The notes: generated by a model from the sequence alone, not told the origin. A stretch of DNA of 21,500 nucleotides from Isoetes engelmannii (GCA_011763485.2 JAANSK020268047.1:1-21500); one strand, 5' to 3'; numbered from the stretch's first letter, positions 1 through 9,690 are shown. Numbers and translations are program-made.

Positions 1-1248
1 TCAAAGATACACTTTTGATCTTTTAAGAACGGCTATTCCTTGAGGGGGAGTGTTGGAATCTGAATTTGGAAGAACAATGGCATCAATTATGGAGGAATCT
101 GGAAATAGACGTTCTTAATTGACGTCTAGAATGGAGTTAAACATAGAGAGAAAGCTTGCGTAAGGCCGGCCCGGCAAGATGTGGGAGTATTCGACAGGGT
201 ACACATATTAGAAGACAGTGACAGTCTTGCATGTTTCGTCCATGAATCTTGTGTTCATCCATGAATGCATTATGTAGTAGGTTTTACATTCTAATGCAAG
301 TTATTGATATGGGATAATTTCATGAGTCTCAATAGCTGTATCCCATTTGTTTTAGTATGCTTGTTTATTTGTTTGATGGCATCTATGATGCAGAAGTAGG
401 TCTTTTGAAACCAAGATCTTAGTGACTTTGATATTTGCTTTTGCTTCATTTGTTGAGCTATGCTGGGTGATTTTGCTTCTCGGGTTGTCTATTTTGGGTT
501 TATTTTTGCGATTTAGTCTTTTGTTCTATCTTATCTTATCTTATTTATTATAGTGGCATTACTAGTAACTTTTTAGTGGGAAATACAGAAAAAGAAATGA
601 ACGATCCTGATTTTAATCTTTGTTGTGTTCCGAGCTATACAAGTTTTTGTAGATACGAAATTCGAACGCAATTAAATTTTATGAACCTGTACAAGTTTAG
701 TGAAGGGTGTGTTGTACATCTGTTGAAATAAATAGCTGCTGGGTTTAATTGAGATTATTAATTTGCCTACGCATCAGTCTCCAATTGAGATACTTAGTTT
801 GCATGTGCAGATCAATCTGTTGAAGAATCTACTTAGTTTCATATGTATGTGATGTAGTGGGCTGGAATTTGTGAGCTGTTGTAGTAATTTTTACGATTGT
901 CATTACGGGCTTAGATCATACGAGCACTCTATCCACTTGTAAGTAGTTTCAAGCTTGAAATTTGAAGCTCTACCAAATCTCGTATATGTCATACATGGGT
1001 CGGACTTAATGGATCCTCCAATATAATACGTGGTGTAATTATCAAATTGTCGGATGGTTTTGAACAGCCTATATAGCTTTGGTATTATTGGAGTGGGTTC
1101 CTAATAGAGTTTGTAGTAGTATTAATTATTGGAAGGGGTCCTTGTTGGGTTTGTAATAGTTAAAATTAACTGTAACTTATGGCCTTTTTCCTCTTTGCAT
1201 GGAAGGAGTAATTTGAATCAACCTTGGAATTTTTGAATGAAATTCTCA
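1..1248 (+). mobile_element. 3' end of a Ty1/copia-type LTR retrotransposon (polypurine tract plus 3' LTR)
   Basis: A polypurine tract (TGAGGGGGAG, 41-50) is followed directly by TGTTGGAATC at 51. This is the usual junction between the internal region and the 3' LTR in plant Ty1/copia elements. A TATA-like CTATATAG lies near 1069. The likely LTR end is the CA at 1247-1248, after GAATGAAATTCT. That would make the LTR about 1.2 kb with U3, TATA and U5 in the expected order. Only the last 40 or so internal bases are in the window, so the coding part, the 5' LTR and the target duplication cannot be seen. The element is a fossil fragment here. The start is well supported; the end is inferred. Confidence 0.6.
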
Positions 1249-2078
1249 GCTGACTTGGCGGGTCACTGATGTGAGATTTCCCAACTCCCACACTCGTTCA
1301 GATTAGGCGTGGCAGAGCCTTGAAATAGAGAGCAGATTCTTGAATGCTTGAAATAGGAAATTCTTGAAAGAAGGACACAGCAGATTCTGGAAAAAAGAAT
1401 GAGAAGAGAAAGAGAAGATATGGAATAGTAAAAGGCAAAATGAAAATTGAAAAATGGAATGAAAACGTGGAAGAGCAAAAGCATGGAAACTTGAAAAAGA
1501 ATGAGCAAAAAGTGATGGCTAAATAAAGGAGAGGAAAGTGGAGTGAAAATCGATGAAGGAATTGAAACGTGAGACATGAAAAATAAGGATAAAGGAAGAA
1601 GTTGGACAACAAAATAGAAATGAGAAGAATTAAGGAAAATTTGGGCACCCTAAGATAATCAAGATACAACTACAAAACTCGAGTGATCATTCATGGGGGA
1701 AAGGGTCTCTCACACCTCAATCCTAGGGCCTGCCACTACCCATGCTCCATGAAGATCCAAGAGCCAAAGAGGAGGAAAAGTATGTCTTTTTAGCATATTT
1801 ATAATTTTTAGCACAAATCTTGGTCATCCATTTGTCATGATCTTGGCCCTCTCATTTTTACACTTCATTAATCCCCTCCGGTTTGTCCGTTAACAACTTT
1901 TGTCTTTTTGTTTAACAATAAGCACAAATTGATCTAGGCCCTTAATTTTTAACAACAAACACAAATCAATCTAGGCCTTAGATTTCTCCCCCTCCCCTTC
2001 CCTCCTTAAACCTTTGATGTGTCATTCTTTCATTCACGAGCGGAATTTCATTCAAAAATTCCATGGTGATTCAAATTC
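1211..2078. repeat. Inverted pair of about 36-bp arms
   Basis: The segment at 1211-1247 (core GGAATTTTTGAATGAAATTC) recurs in reverse complement at 2043-2078 with only a few differences. The left arm is the proposed LTR end. The right arm may therefore be the end of a second, inverted and diverged copy of the same LTR family. The roughly 800 bp between the arms is not itself symmetrical. Confidence 0.5.
1325..1640. other. Purine-rich, strand-asymmetric tract
   Basis: About 300 bp in which the plus strand is almost all A and G, with GAAA, GAGAA and TGAAA words and very few C. Long open frames on the minus strand here (Phe/Ser/Leu-rich) follow from this composition and resemble no protein. No clear repeat period is visible. 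Confidence 0.6.
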
Positions 2079-3151
2079 TCCAACAAAATTTTATCCAGCT
2101 TCAAATTTGGCCCATTCTTGAGGAGATCTTGTCATCCATAGCAGTTTTTGGCCTTCAGTTTTGCTTTTTCTAAGTTCGTCACTAGATGTTTTGTTCTCAC
2201 AAACTCTGCTGCAGCCAGACCGAAGATATCGAAGATAATTTTTGCATGTTATTATCGAAGATATCATCATATGAATCAATCATTCTATTTATGGTGGTGC
2301 AACAGAGTTCAGAGGCCAGTAGAAAACCATTTGCTTCTTGATTTCATGCCATGGCTTTGAATCCGAACCCAATAATTCTCCGACAGCCAGATTAGGGCAT
2401 TTCACACAGTTGAAACAGAAAACAAAGTTAAGAGAGTCGATGGCATGAAATAGAAAACAAAGTTAGGGGAGGCGAAAAAATAGGAGTTTTAGGAGGCTCC
2501 GCCCAAACACGCCGGACACAAGGTCAACATGATTTTTCACTTTTAAATAACTAGTCGTAAAAGGGCCAAATTTGAAGGTGGTTAAATTTTGTGAAAAATA
2601 ATGTTAGCTGGGTGTTGGAAACACTTTACTAACTAATGGTTTTACTACAAATCACTACTAATGGTTTTGCCCATTAAAAGGCTAAAACTTAAATAAAAAA
2701 CCTATCTTGAGATGGTCGCAATTCATCTACCTTTATGGCCTTTATATGTACCACATATATCAATTTAGTAGATGCTTTTTGGCCCATATGGCTAACACTA
2801 TATGGTCTAGGTTTGGAGGTTAGGGTCCATTTTGAAACCTATAGAGGAAGCAATGGTAACAATGGTGGTTACATATATGTGCTGAAACTATGAACATATT
2901 AAGCTCAAATAATGTGTTTACTGTTAAACTGACTCCCGTGTTTGTTCACTGTTGTTTGGTCATTGTTGTATCTCTAGGCCATACATAAGAAAGTGACATT
3001 ATAGATATTCACATTTGTTTTCTGAATCTGTCTAACTTATACGCCTTTTGTCAAGGTGTTGGAGGTCCTGGTGCTTCTACAATGGTTACTAAAGGAACTT
3101 TATCATAGATGGCATTGAAGATCCAACTCCATTGTTTGAGGAATAGGTCAA
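1641..3151. other. Spacer without a recognised gene
   Basis: AT-rich sequence. Visible details are a pyrimidine-rich stretch at 1988-2007, the right inverted arm at 2043-2078, a duplicated motif GAAACAGAAAACAAAGTTA near 2411 and 2447, and a short inverted pair ATTTCATGCCAT / ATGGCATGAAAT at about 2340 and 2440. Near 3060-3170 a short frame reads VGGPGAST and then DGIEDPTPLFEE before a stop. It could be a scrap of a transposase or host exon, but I cannot assign it. Confidence 0.4.
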
Positions 3152-3322
3152 CATAGATGAGAATTGCCCTTTTTATTGAACTGAGTTTTTGTTGTATGCT
3201 ATTGGGCCCTGCTTTAAATTTTGTGACTTACTGCTTCGGATTAGAATTGAAGGTTTCATTTGGAGGATGGCATAGATGAGAATGACCTCTTTTGTTGAAA
3301 CTAAGTTTTTGTTGTATGATAC
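3152..3322. repeat. Two direct copies of a 50-bp segment, period 119
   Basis: The segment starting CATAGATGAGAAT at 3152 recurs at 3271. Both copies run on to a shared GTTTTTGTTGTATG, with scattered differences. The intervening sequence is not obviously related, so this is a partial direct duplication. Confidence 0.55.
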
Positions 3323-3344
3323 TTTAGCTTTAGCAGTCCATAGA

Positions 3345-3779
3345 CCGGACACTACAAGAGGGTCCCCGCATGATAGGCATTGTTAGTGATGTTGGCTGGG
3401 AGCTATTGAAGATGAGTGCCACATTTTCCAGAGCTGCTCGCTATACAATCAAATTCGGACACGCTACGCTCTATTGGTCAAACCGGACAAGCCGCTACAC
3501 ATAATACTGAGCACGACGTCAGTGCAATCACTGGGATCATACATTCAGGAGGTAATGGACATGAGGGTTCAGATATGCTCTCAGGCAACCACCTAACCTG
3601 TGTGTATATACTTCATCATATATATTTGTACTGCCTGTCAGCAGACTTATTGCTGCTACGGGTTTTCCCTCAAAAACCCTTTGGGGCGGGGGTTTTTTAA
3701 TTCGCAGTGCTCTTATATTGGGTCCCATAGGCCAATTGGCCTCTATGGACGATAAAAAGCAATTCAATTTAATTCAATT
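3345..3779 (+). mobile_element. LINE 3' end, copy 1 (ORF2 C-terminus, 3' hairpin and tail)
   Basis: A frame at 3390-3596 reads CWLGAIEDECHIFQSCSLYN, then IRTRYALL and LGSYIQEVMDMR. This matches the Cys/His-bearing C-terminus of plant LINE ORF2 proteins (…VEDE.H..., C, ...R..Y, ...YI.E). A stop lies directly upstream in this frame, so the fragment is 5'-truncated or decayed. After the stop come about 180 bp of 3' UTR, a near-palindrome CATAGGCCAATTGGCC around 3728, GGACGATAAAA, and a tail of ATTCAATT units ending at about 3779. Copy 2 downstream shares this layout. The 5' boundary is approximate. Confidence 0.75.
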
Positions 3780-4011
3780 ATACTTTTTTTCCCTCCAAAT
3801 CGCTAACAATATGTTCTTTAACATTTAGCAATAAACTCATCTAACATCTAAAACACCTCTTTCCAAGGCTCCCGAAGGGGCCAAATCTTTTTACAAGACA
3901 ACACAAACTATTACCCTTACACTTATAATTAAATTCCCCCTAAAACCCCTTTTTGTTTGGGTGCATATTCACACGGGGGGTTATTTCGGGTATTGAGAGC
4001 TGTTGGATGGG

Positions 4012-4509
4012 CATATTCACATGTTATTCCTCGATTTAGACCTCCATTCACACAAGAGCACATTGCCTCAGAACCGAGACGAAAGATGCGAGAACAATGA
4101 GAATAGAGTGTCTGCCAATATGCTATCAGTTGGGAGTTGTAGAAGATGAGAGCCACACTCTTCAATGGTGCACGTCATTTGCACCTATCCGGACGTGCTA
4201 TGAGGGGTTGTTCACACCTAACCAACTGCTACATGTGATGATGAATACACCTGCAGTGGGAGCACTGGCATCTTATATTCAGGAGATATTGGACATGCAG
4301 GCTCAATTATGTACCTGATCATCACACAGTAATGTACAATATGTATAGTCTGTCAGCAAACCTAATACTGCTAAGGTTTTTCCCCAGAACTCCTTCAGAG
4401 CAAGGGTGTTTTAATCCTGGATAGTAATAGGCATGGTGCTCCCTTGTTTAGACCCCATAGGCCACTTGGTCTCCGCGGACGATAAAATCCAAGTCAATTC
4501 AATTCAATA
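4012..4509 (+). mobile_element. LINE 3' end, copy 2 (ORF2 C-terminus, 3' hairpin and tail)
   Basis: The frame 4040-4318 includes TRAHCLRTETKDAR, CLPICYQLGVVEDESHTLQW and LASYIQEILDMQ. It carries the C..C...VEDE.H....C pattern of the ORF2 C-terminal region. An in-frame TAG lies just before it at 4037-4039. The 3' part has CATAGGCCACTTGG, GGACGATAAAA and a TCAATTCAATTCAAT tail, the same design as copy 1 (3345-3779). Shared protein and UTR features put both in one family, but they differ enough to be separate insertions or an old duplication. No reverse transcriptase core or endonuclease is present. Confidence 0.8.
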
Positions 4510-4825
4510 AGATTATTAAAGGACATGAGTGTAATTCAAGTTCCATCTTCTATCTAAATCAGGGGTCTCGAAATTTATCACGATAACCTTGATAATCTTC
4601 TTAATCGCAGGCCCATGAATCGCATTTGCCCGTTGATGGTAGAACCTGGTTCTTGATTCTACAACTAAAGTGCTACTAAGTGGAGGCAATTGTTTTTCAG
4701 CTTTTTGCTCGGCCCCTCAAATTTTGGATGGTAAGAATGTAAAGGGGATTGTGAGATTAGATACGTCAAGAAAAGCTGGATTCACATTCCTGATTATTGC
4801 CCAATGAATGGCCGCCATGTGGCAA
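4510..4825. other. Spacer, nothing recognised
   Basis: No convincing open frame, repeat or RNA gene is visible between the LINE tail and the tandem duplication that follows. Confidence 0.4.
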
Positions 4826-4952
4826 CCATTCTCATGAAGAGTGATAAATGGGTAATCGTTCTTGCAATGACCGGTTGCGGTCCACTGGCGGCCATTCTCA
4901 TGAAGAGTGATAAATGGGTAATCGTTCTTGCAATGACCGGTTGCGGTCCACT
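4826..4952. repeat. Recent tandem duplication, 66-bp period
   Basis: A 61-bp block beginning CCATTCTCATGAAGAG at 4826 is repeated without visible change at 4892. The five bases between blocks complete the 66-bp period, which is a multiple of three. The open frame across it (…ILMKSDKWVIVLAMTGCGPL twice) is a by-product and matches no family I know. Lack of divergence points to a recent event. Confidence 0.9.
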
Positions 4953-5024
4953 ATCTGTTAACTCTGAAGCCTTTTTGTTACCTAAAACTCTGAAGCGTTA
5001 TTGACCGTTGAAGAACTGCCAAAG

Positions 5025-5112
5025 CTGAAACCCGAAACTCGAAACTGCCATAGCTCAAAACCTATAGCTCGAAACCTGAAGCTCGAAATCGCCATAGCTC
5101 AAAACCTTAAGC
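5025..5112. repeat. Degenerate short repeats (GAAACTCGAAAC / CCATAGCTCAAAACCT)
   Basis: The words CTCGAAAC, CCTGAAGCTCGAAA and CCATAGCTCAAAACCT recur several times within about 90 bp with irregular spacing. This is simple-repeat sequence with no sign of coding. Confidence 0.6.
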
Positions 5113-5183
5113 CTGAACCTAAAGCACCATCGATGAATTATCTACGCCATCTCGGAATCCAAGCTCGTGGCTTTCCTTGACGC

Positions 5184-5287
5184 TGTGAAATGGAAAGTGG
5201 CCAAGGATTCTGGCGTGAGGCAAGGCAAGCTGGGAGTAGCCAGCTTGCCCTGCTACGCCAGAATCCACTCCCTCTTCCCATTCCACA
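5184..5287. ncRNA. 104-nt foldback resembling a microRNA precursor
   Basis: Positions 5184-5216 and 5255-5287 are equal-length arms of 33 nt that pair at about 26 positions with no bulge. The 12 bp nearest the loop are perfect (GGATTCTGGCGT / ACGCCAGAATCC). A second perfect 10-bp stem sits inside (GGCAAGCTGG 5224-5233 with CCAGCTTGCC 5240-5249), closing a 6-nt loop. Length and near-continuous pairing fit a plant pri-miRNA hairpin on either strand. The 3' arm ends CTTCCCATTCC, a little like the 3' half of miR482/2118, but the 5' half does not fit, so I do not name a family. A small inverted duplication or MITE is the main alternative. No target-site duplication is visible. Confidence 0.45.
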
Positions 5288-5482
5288 TAACATGTCTCAC
5301 GTATATAATTACATTCACATTCTCTTGCATATGCACAAGTAAAAAAAATAGTGTGCAAATCTTTCCCTTTCATTTAGAGAGAAGGTAGGGTATTAACCAT
5401 ATAGAGAATAGAGAGTACATCATAGAATTGTCCACCGAAGTTGTATTGAAACTCATCTTGATAGCGAAACAAACAAAAAGCC

Positions 5483-5648
5483 CTAGTGGCAATCTTAAGT
5501 GCACCAGCACCCTTTTCGTCTGCAAAAGGTTATTTGAAATGATGTGTTACAAGATTAATTTCCATCTAGTGGCAATCTTAAGTGCATCAGCACCTCATTC
5601 GTCTGCAAAAGGCTATTGGGAATGATGTCTTAAAATCGATTTCCATGA
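5483..5648. repeat. Tandem direct repeat, 83-bp period, two diverged copies
   Basis: CTAGTGGCAATCTTAAGTGC at 5483 recurs at 5566. Both copies continue through CAGCACC, TTCGTCTGCAAAAGG and AATGATGT to TTTCCAT, with scattered substitutions and small indels. No coding meaning is seen. Confidence 0.8.
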
Positions 5649-6458
5649 CGCTAACTGATACTAGATTTAGCTGGCCTTTGCATCAGACAAAGCACAAAGA
5701 TGGCCTCGAGTCTCTATTACAACAAAAAAAAATTAGAAGAGAAAACAGATACCAGGTCTAGTATGTATAGCACAGGTAGCTTCAATTTTCTTTTCATCCT
5801 TTATTGCCTTCCACGTCTCCATGCAAAACAGTTTTTGAAGGCTCCATATCAAAACTCCAAAACTAACCCGATTGCAACTCCGCAAGAATGGCTCAAGGCT
5901 CTCTTCAGTACAAACCATCTTTGTTCTCTTCAGAGTAAAATAGTGGCTTATTGTACCTCATTGGTACAGACCATTCTTGTTGTGTTCAAAGCAAAACAGA
6001 TACTCTAAAAATAAAAAGACATCCTAAGCAAACAAAATGTACTAGAACAATGCTGATGTGTGAAGACCTTACCCCTCCATCAATGCATGATATGACTTAT
6101 TATTGCCTAAATTGTCACCCATAATTGCCTTAACCATCCCCTATTTTATTCACATACTGAGTCAGAGTTGACAATTACTTACTTTTACTATCCACATTCA
6201 TATTCTTCCCCAGTTATCCAATCTGTATTTGGTTGTCAATGAAGTACATTCAATCACATGTATGGCTGTGTCTTTTGCCTTTAATGCCCTTACAAACTTT
6301 TCATATATTAGAAACCGAACCAGGAACCCTAACTTCAATCAATGGAATGTCACAATTTGCACTACAGCAAATCCAAATGACATAGCATATTCATCAGCCT
6401 TAAGAAGCTCAATTATTGACAGTCGTAAAAGATTGTCACCTTAATACTAGCCAGGATT
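5649..6458. other. Spacer and probable 3' flank of the NDUFS4 gene
   Basis: No convincing gene is visible here. The part nearest 6458 must contain the 3' UTR of the minus-strand NDUFS4 gene, but I cannot place its polyadenylation site. Open frames in this stretch are short and have no family resemblance. Confidence 0.4.
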
Positions 6459-8065
6459 TCAAGATTCATTCTCCTCTGGAGGACCTTTCCACTTGAATTT
6501 ATCGGCATATGCCTTGGGCTGAAGAAACAACATATGCATCAGTACCAGTCATGAGAAGGAGCATACAACTCGGTCAATGAACGAGCTTTTTCCTCATGCA
6601 TACCATAAACAGTAATAGATCTTACATTTTTGCATAGGTAATAAATGTACTTTATCCTAAACCCATTCAGAAATATACTCTTCAAACAAAGACTATCTAT
6701 AGAAGGAAGATACATAATATCCTTAAAGACGTAACTTTTTTAAAATAAAAAAGAAGACCATCAGTGTTTTTAACAAAAGACCTTGAGAGAAGCTATTTGT
6801 CACAGAATTTTCATTTGTTACAATCATTTCAAAATAAAACCTCTTCTTATCTTCACATTGCATGCTTTTCCTCCCAGTGTCAATGTCATGTGGCTTAGTT
6901 AGAATATTATGCCATTTCCACTATCCTATAGGGCTAAACATGTACAGCGGAGTTATGCTGACTAGCTGAGTCCACTTAAAGATCACATCAGAATTGCATT
7001 GCACGGACAAAAGTGAGCCGCGGATGCCATGTAAAAAACCTTGGTGTTAGGGGGGCTCTCAGCAAGAGCCAGATTATAGGTTATTGCTGGTTGAGGTATG
7101 ATCTATGGCATATATCAGATACAACAAAAAGCAGTTATATTCTATAAACTTGTCTTTAAAGTTCCATGAATACCTGGATAATTGCTTCATGGGGATCTCG
7201 TACCTGTTAGTTGAAAGGCAGAAACAGCAGGTGTTAAAGAAGCAAACAAGTCCGCCAGATATGTTCAAACTAAAACCAATAAACTACTTACCGTATATTT
7301 CCAGCCATGTTTGCTAGCAAATTCTATTGCAGATTCTTTGCTGTCAAAACCTAAAGCCGACTCTCCTACTGAAGCATAGGGGTCACCTGTAGATGTCCAT
7401 CCCATCAGCGGGTTTTCCCATCTATGCACAAAAAAGTTGGACTGGTTACTGGTCTTCAAGAGCGTGAAAGCCATGTTGGCCAAAACAGTCTCATATGCAA
7501 TAATTGCTTAAAATTGTGGGGAAACATAATCTTATAGAGATTATAAAGATTATAAATTTATTCGGCTGTTTCATTAGGTCTTGCATGAGTCCTCAAGACA
7601 TTTGCCACATACTGGGATTGATATTGGGTCATACCCAAACCCCTGATCATTCGAAAGGGAAAGAACATAAAACAAAATACAGCAATTACGATTTTAACTA
7701 TGAAGTTCTTATACTTTTGTGTAGATTCAAAGTTGATCTTCCATTTTCCCAGCTTTGCTCTTCCTTGTTGAGATGCGGTACGAGCTGGAGAGTATATAAC
7801 AACCTACAAAAAAAATGGTAACTTTGTTCACATCCCTAATTTAAGAATCTGGAAGCCCAAAAAGATAACTCACCTTCCGTTGCAAATGTTCCTCCGGGAT
7901 ACCTGAAACCTTGCCAATTTCACCAGGTTTAAGGTCAACCAAAGCTGAAGAATGTGGCTGCTCCAATTCACTACTAGTGCTTGCTGAAGAAAAATATGAA
8001 AAACGGGCAAGCTGGGCACGGGAAACAAGACGGGTCGCCCGGCCACCGGAAACCCTCATCGCCAT
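6459..8065 (-). CDS. NDUFS4: NADH dehydrogenase [ubiquinone] iron-sulfur protein 4, mitochondrial (complex I 18-kDa subunit; FRO1 in Arabidopsis)
   Basis: An accessory subunit of the peripheral arm of mitochondrial complex I, near the NADH-oxidising module. Exons on the minus strand are 8065-7874, 7803-7715, 7421-7292, 7203-7174 and 6518-6459. All introns are GT-AG (70, 293, 88 and 655 nt), and joining gives 166 aa (Arabidopsis FRO1 is about 154). Residues 1-30 ([20 protein letters not shown]…) are Arg/Ser-rich without acids, a mitochondrial presequence. Family blocks follow in order: [17 protein letters not shown] (48-64), [35 protein letters not shown] (94-109), SALGFDS, HGWKYT and YADKFKWKG. 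The start is the first ATG in frame; a second is two codons later. Exon 4 is only 30 nt ([10 protein letters not shown]) but is needed to link GWKYT to [10 protein letters not shown]. The family match is unmistakable; the 655-nt last intron and tiny exon are the least certain parts. Confidence 0.93.
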
Positions 8066-8110
8066 AGCTGGAGCTCCAGAACGGGGCCAGATTCGTAATT
8101 CAGGGTTGGC

Positions 8111-8131
8111 CACGTACACATATACACGTGG
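8111..8131 (-). promoter_or_regulatory. G-box and TATA-like cluster upstream of NDUFS4
   Basis: On the minus strand a CACGTG G-box core (8130-8125) runs straight into TATATG. A second ACGT core lies at the other end (ACGTGG, 8116-8111), making the site roughly palindromic. It lies 46-66 bp upstream of the NDUFS4 start codon. Plant bZIP and bHLH factors commonly bind CACGTG; use of this site is inference. Confidence 0.35.
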
Positions 8132-8352
8132 AATATTAAAGTCACATTCCTTTAGTAGGATTATTATACACTAGGTAGGTATAGGTAAAGCGTCCATGCT
8201 GGCTTACCAGCCAATGAGATCCTGCCATGTGTCATGTCTTCATTCCTTGAATATTCCACTGGAACGAACATCATCAACTCCAAGGCTCGTCTAGAATGTG
8301 TCTTGAAACCTTATTTTTTTAAAGCTACATTACAATAAATTTTCCAAGCCCT

Positions 8353-8607
8353 TGGATTCCAGGCCCAGAATCCATGGATTCCGGGCCCGTAATGCATGGT
8401 TGGGTGCAATTACTCCATAATTACATGTAAATTATAATATGGAATGATATTTTATGTAATATGTTAGTTGTAAGCTACTCTATTCAATGTAATTGCACCC
8501 CAACTATGCATTACGTTGGGTAATTGATGGGGAGGGGGGTTGTATGCCCTGTAAAACCACTCGAAGATTCTGGGTCTAGAATCCATGAATTACAGGCCCA
8601 AAATCCA
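8353..8607. mobile_element. Nested foldback element (MITE-like)
   Basis: Two inverted pairs are nested. The inner arms (8388-8413 and 8489-8515, core GCATGGTTGGGTGCAATTAC) are almost identical apart from one extra C and one or two substitutions. The outer arms (8353-8394 and 8566-8607, GGATTCC.GGCCC.GAATCC type) match at about 29 of 42 positions. Most outer differences are transitions, as expected from deamination of a methylated transposon. The inner element has an AT-rich core and is probably a separate MITE inserted into an older inverted structure. Target duplications are unclear, so no superfamily is assigned. It lies about 290 bp upstream of the NDUFS4 start codon. The 317 bp from 8608 to 8924 hold nothing I recognise. 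Confidence 0.6.
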
Positions 8608-8924
8608 CATTAAAAAAAAGATTTGAATGTGTCTTTTTTTTGCCAAGCCCACCTACGGGTTGACATTAGGGTTGACATTGGGACAAGCCACCTGCCACAC
8701 AATATGATGGAATACCATGTTCTTAAAACAAAAGCTATTAATGCAATATAAGATTGGATGCCATGTTCTTAAAACAATCATATTATTCAATTATATACAA
8801 AATTACCAGAATCTATATTGAGGATTCGTATATTGTATCAGTGAACTTTCGGTGATCTTGTGGCATGGTTCAACTTGTGAACTTGACATGATAAAAAATG
8901 AAGTGCTATTATTATTAATTTAAG

Positions 8925-9219
8925 TGTGTTCCACATCGAAAGACCCACTAAGTGTTTGGATTGCATACCCAGAATCCAAACTTCAGCATATATATAGAGG
9001 CGCTTGAATGAACATCAATCAGTTTTCAGTCACAGATCAAACATCATGCAATATTTCAGTCGCAGTTCAAATTTGTAAGGAGACAAAACCAGAGTATGTC
9101 GCTCATCTCTGATATGTTTATCTCGAGGTTGTTATATTGTTCATGCATAGCTCTCAGTTAGCACAAAGTATGTATTTGTTTAATGAATAAGAACTTCATT
9201 TCACTGTTATTATCTTGCA
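8925..9219 (+). mobile_element. Possible solo LTR of a Ty1/copia-type element
   Basis: TGTGTTCCACATCGAAAG at 8925 resembles the start of many plant copia LTRs. A TATATATAG box lies near 8990, an AATGAATAAG polyadenylation-like signal near 9183, and a CA end at 9218-9219. Length (about 295 bp) and order of parts fit an LTR. No matching target duplication, primer-binding site or internal region is visible, so it would be an old solo LTR. Boundaries are approximate. Confidence 0.35.
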
Positions 9220-9387
9220 TTTGGCCGTATAGACTATAGACCATGGCCTACGTAAAACTCCGGATGAAACCTCAAACAACAATGAAAGAGATTGACTATC
9301 CGCCAACAATGAGAGTGAACATGGGGATGAGTCTAGAGGTTCCCTTGATAGTTTGAAGGATGAAGACACTATTGGAACATATTTCAC

Positions 9388-9690
9388 TGTCATCTATAAG
9401 TTTTGCGAATGAGACTTGAATGTTTGATCAATCACAAAGAAGTTATAGCCATTTTAGCCAAGCACCCCATTTTTTTTTGGATATTTTGAGTTGCTTTTTG
9501 CAACTATATTTAAAGCACCTTAACTTGAAGACTCCAACCCCGTTTTAGATGTACTGCCATTGGACAGATTTTACTATCATCTATAAGTTTTGTGAATGAG
9601 ACTTGAATATTTGATCAATCACAAAGAAGTTATAACCAGTTTAGTCAAACACCCCATTTTTGGGGGTATTTTTTGGTAATTTATAAGGGA
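9388..9690 (+). repeat. Dispersed repeat, two tandem partial copies (A and B)
   Basis: CATCTATAAGTTTTG at 9391 recurs at 9578 (period 187). Both continue through GAGACTTGAAT, TTTGATCAATCACAAAGAAG and a CACCCCATTTTT end. Copy B has extra upstream sequence starting ATTTAAAGCACC near 9508. A third copy is at 16616-16795. No frame runs through all copies. It is probably a piece of a transposable element, family unknown. Confidence 0.75.

Noticed and set aside
1263-1669. Two overlapping minus-strand open frames rich in Phe, Ser and Leu
   Set aside because: They are the complement of the purine-rich tract; composition alone explains the lack of stops and the residue bias.
4804-5004. Open frame with a 22-residue internal repeat
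   Set aside because: The repeat is the 66-bp tandem duplication, whose length happens to be divisible by three. No start context or homology.
5250-5287. Naming the hairpin miR482/2118 or miR169
   Set aside because: Only the last eight or so bases fit miR482, and only the first nine or so of another stretch fit miR169. Both would need mismatches in positions conserved in those families.
5119-5388. Open frames on both strands over the 5184-5287 hairpin
   Set aside because: They mirror each other because of the inverted repeat; neither resembles a protein family.
7841-8174. Plus-strand frame over NDUFS4 exon 1
   Set aside because: It is antisense to a clear exon with family-matching residues and splice sites.
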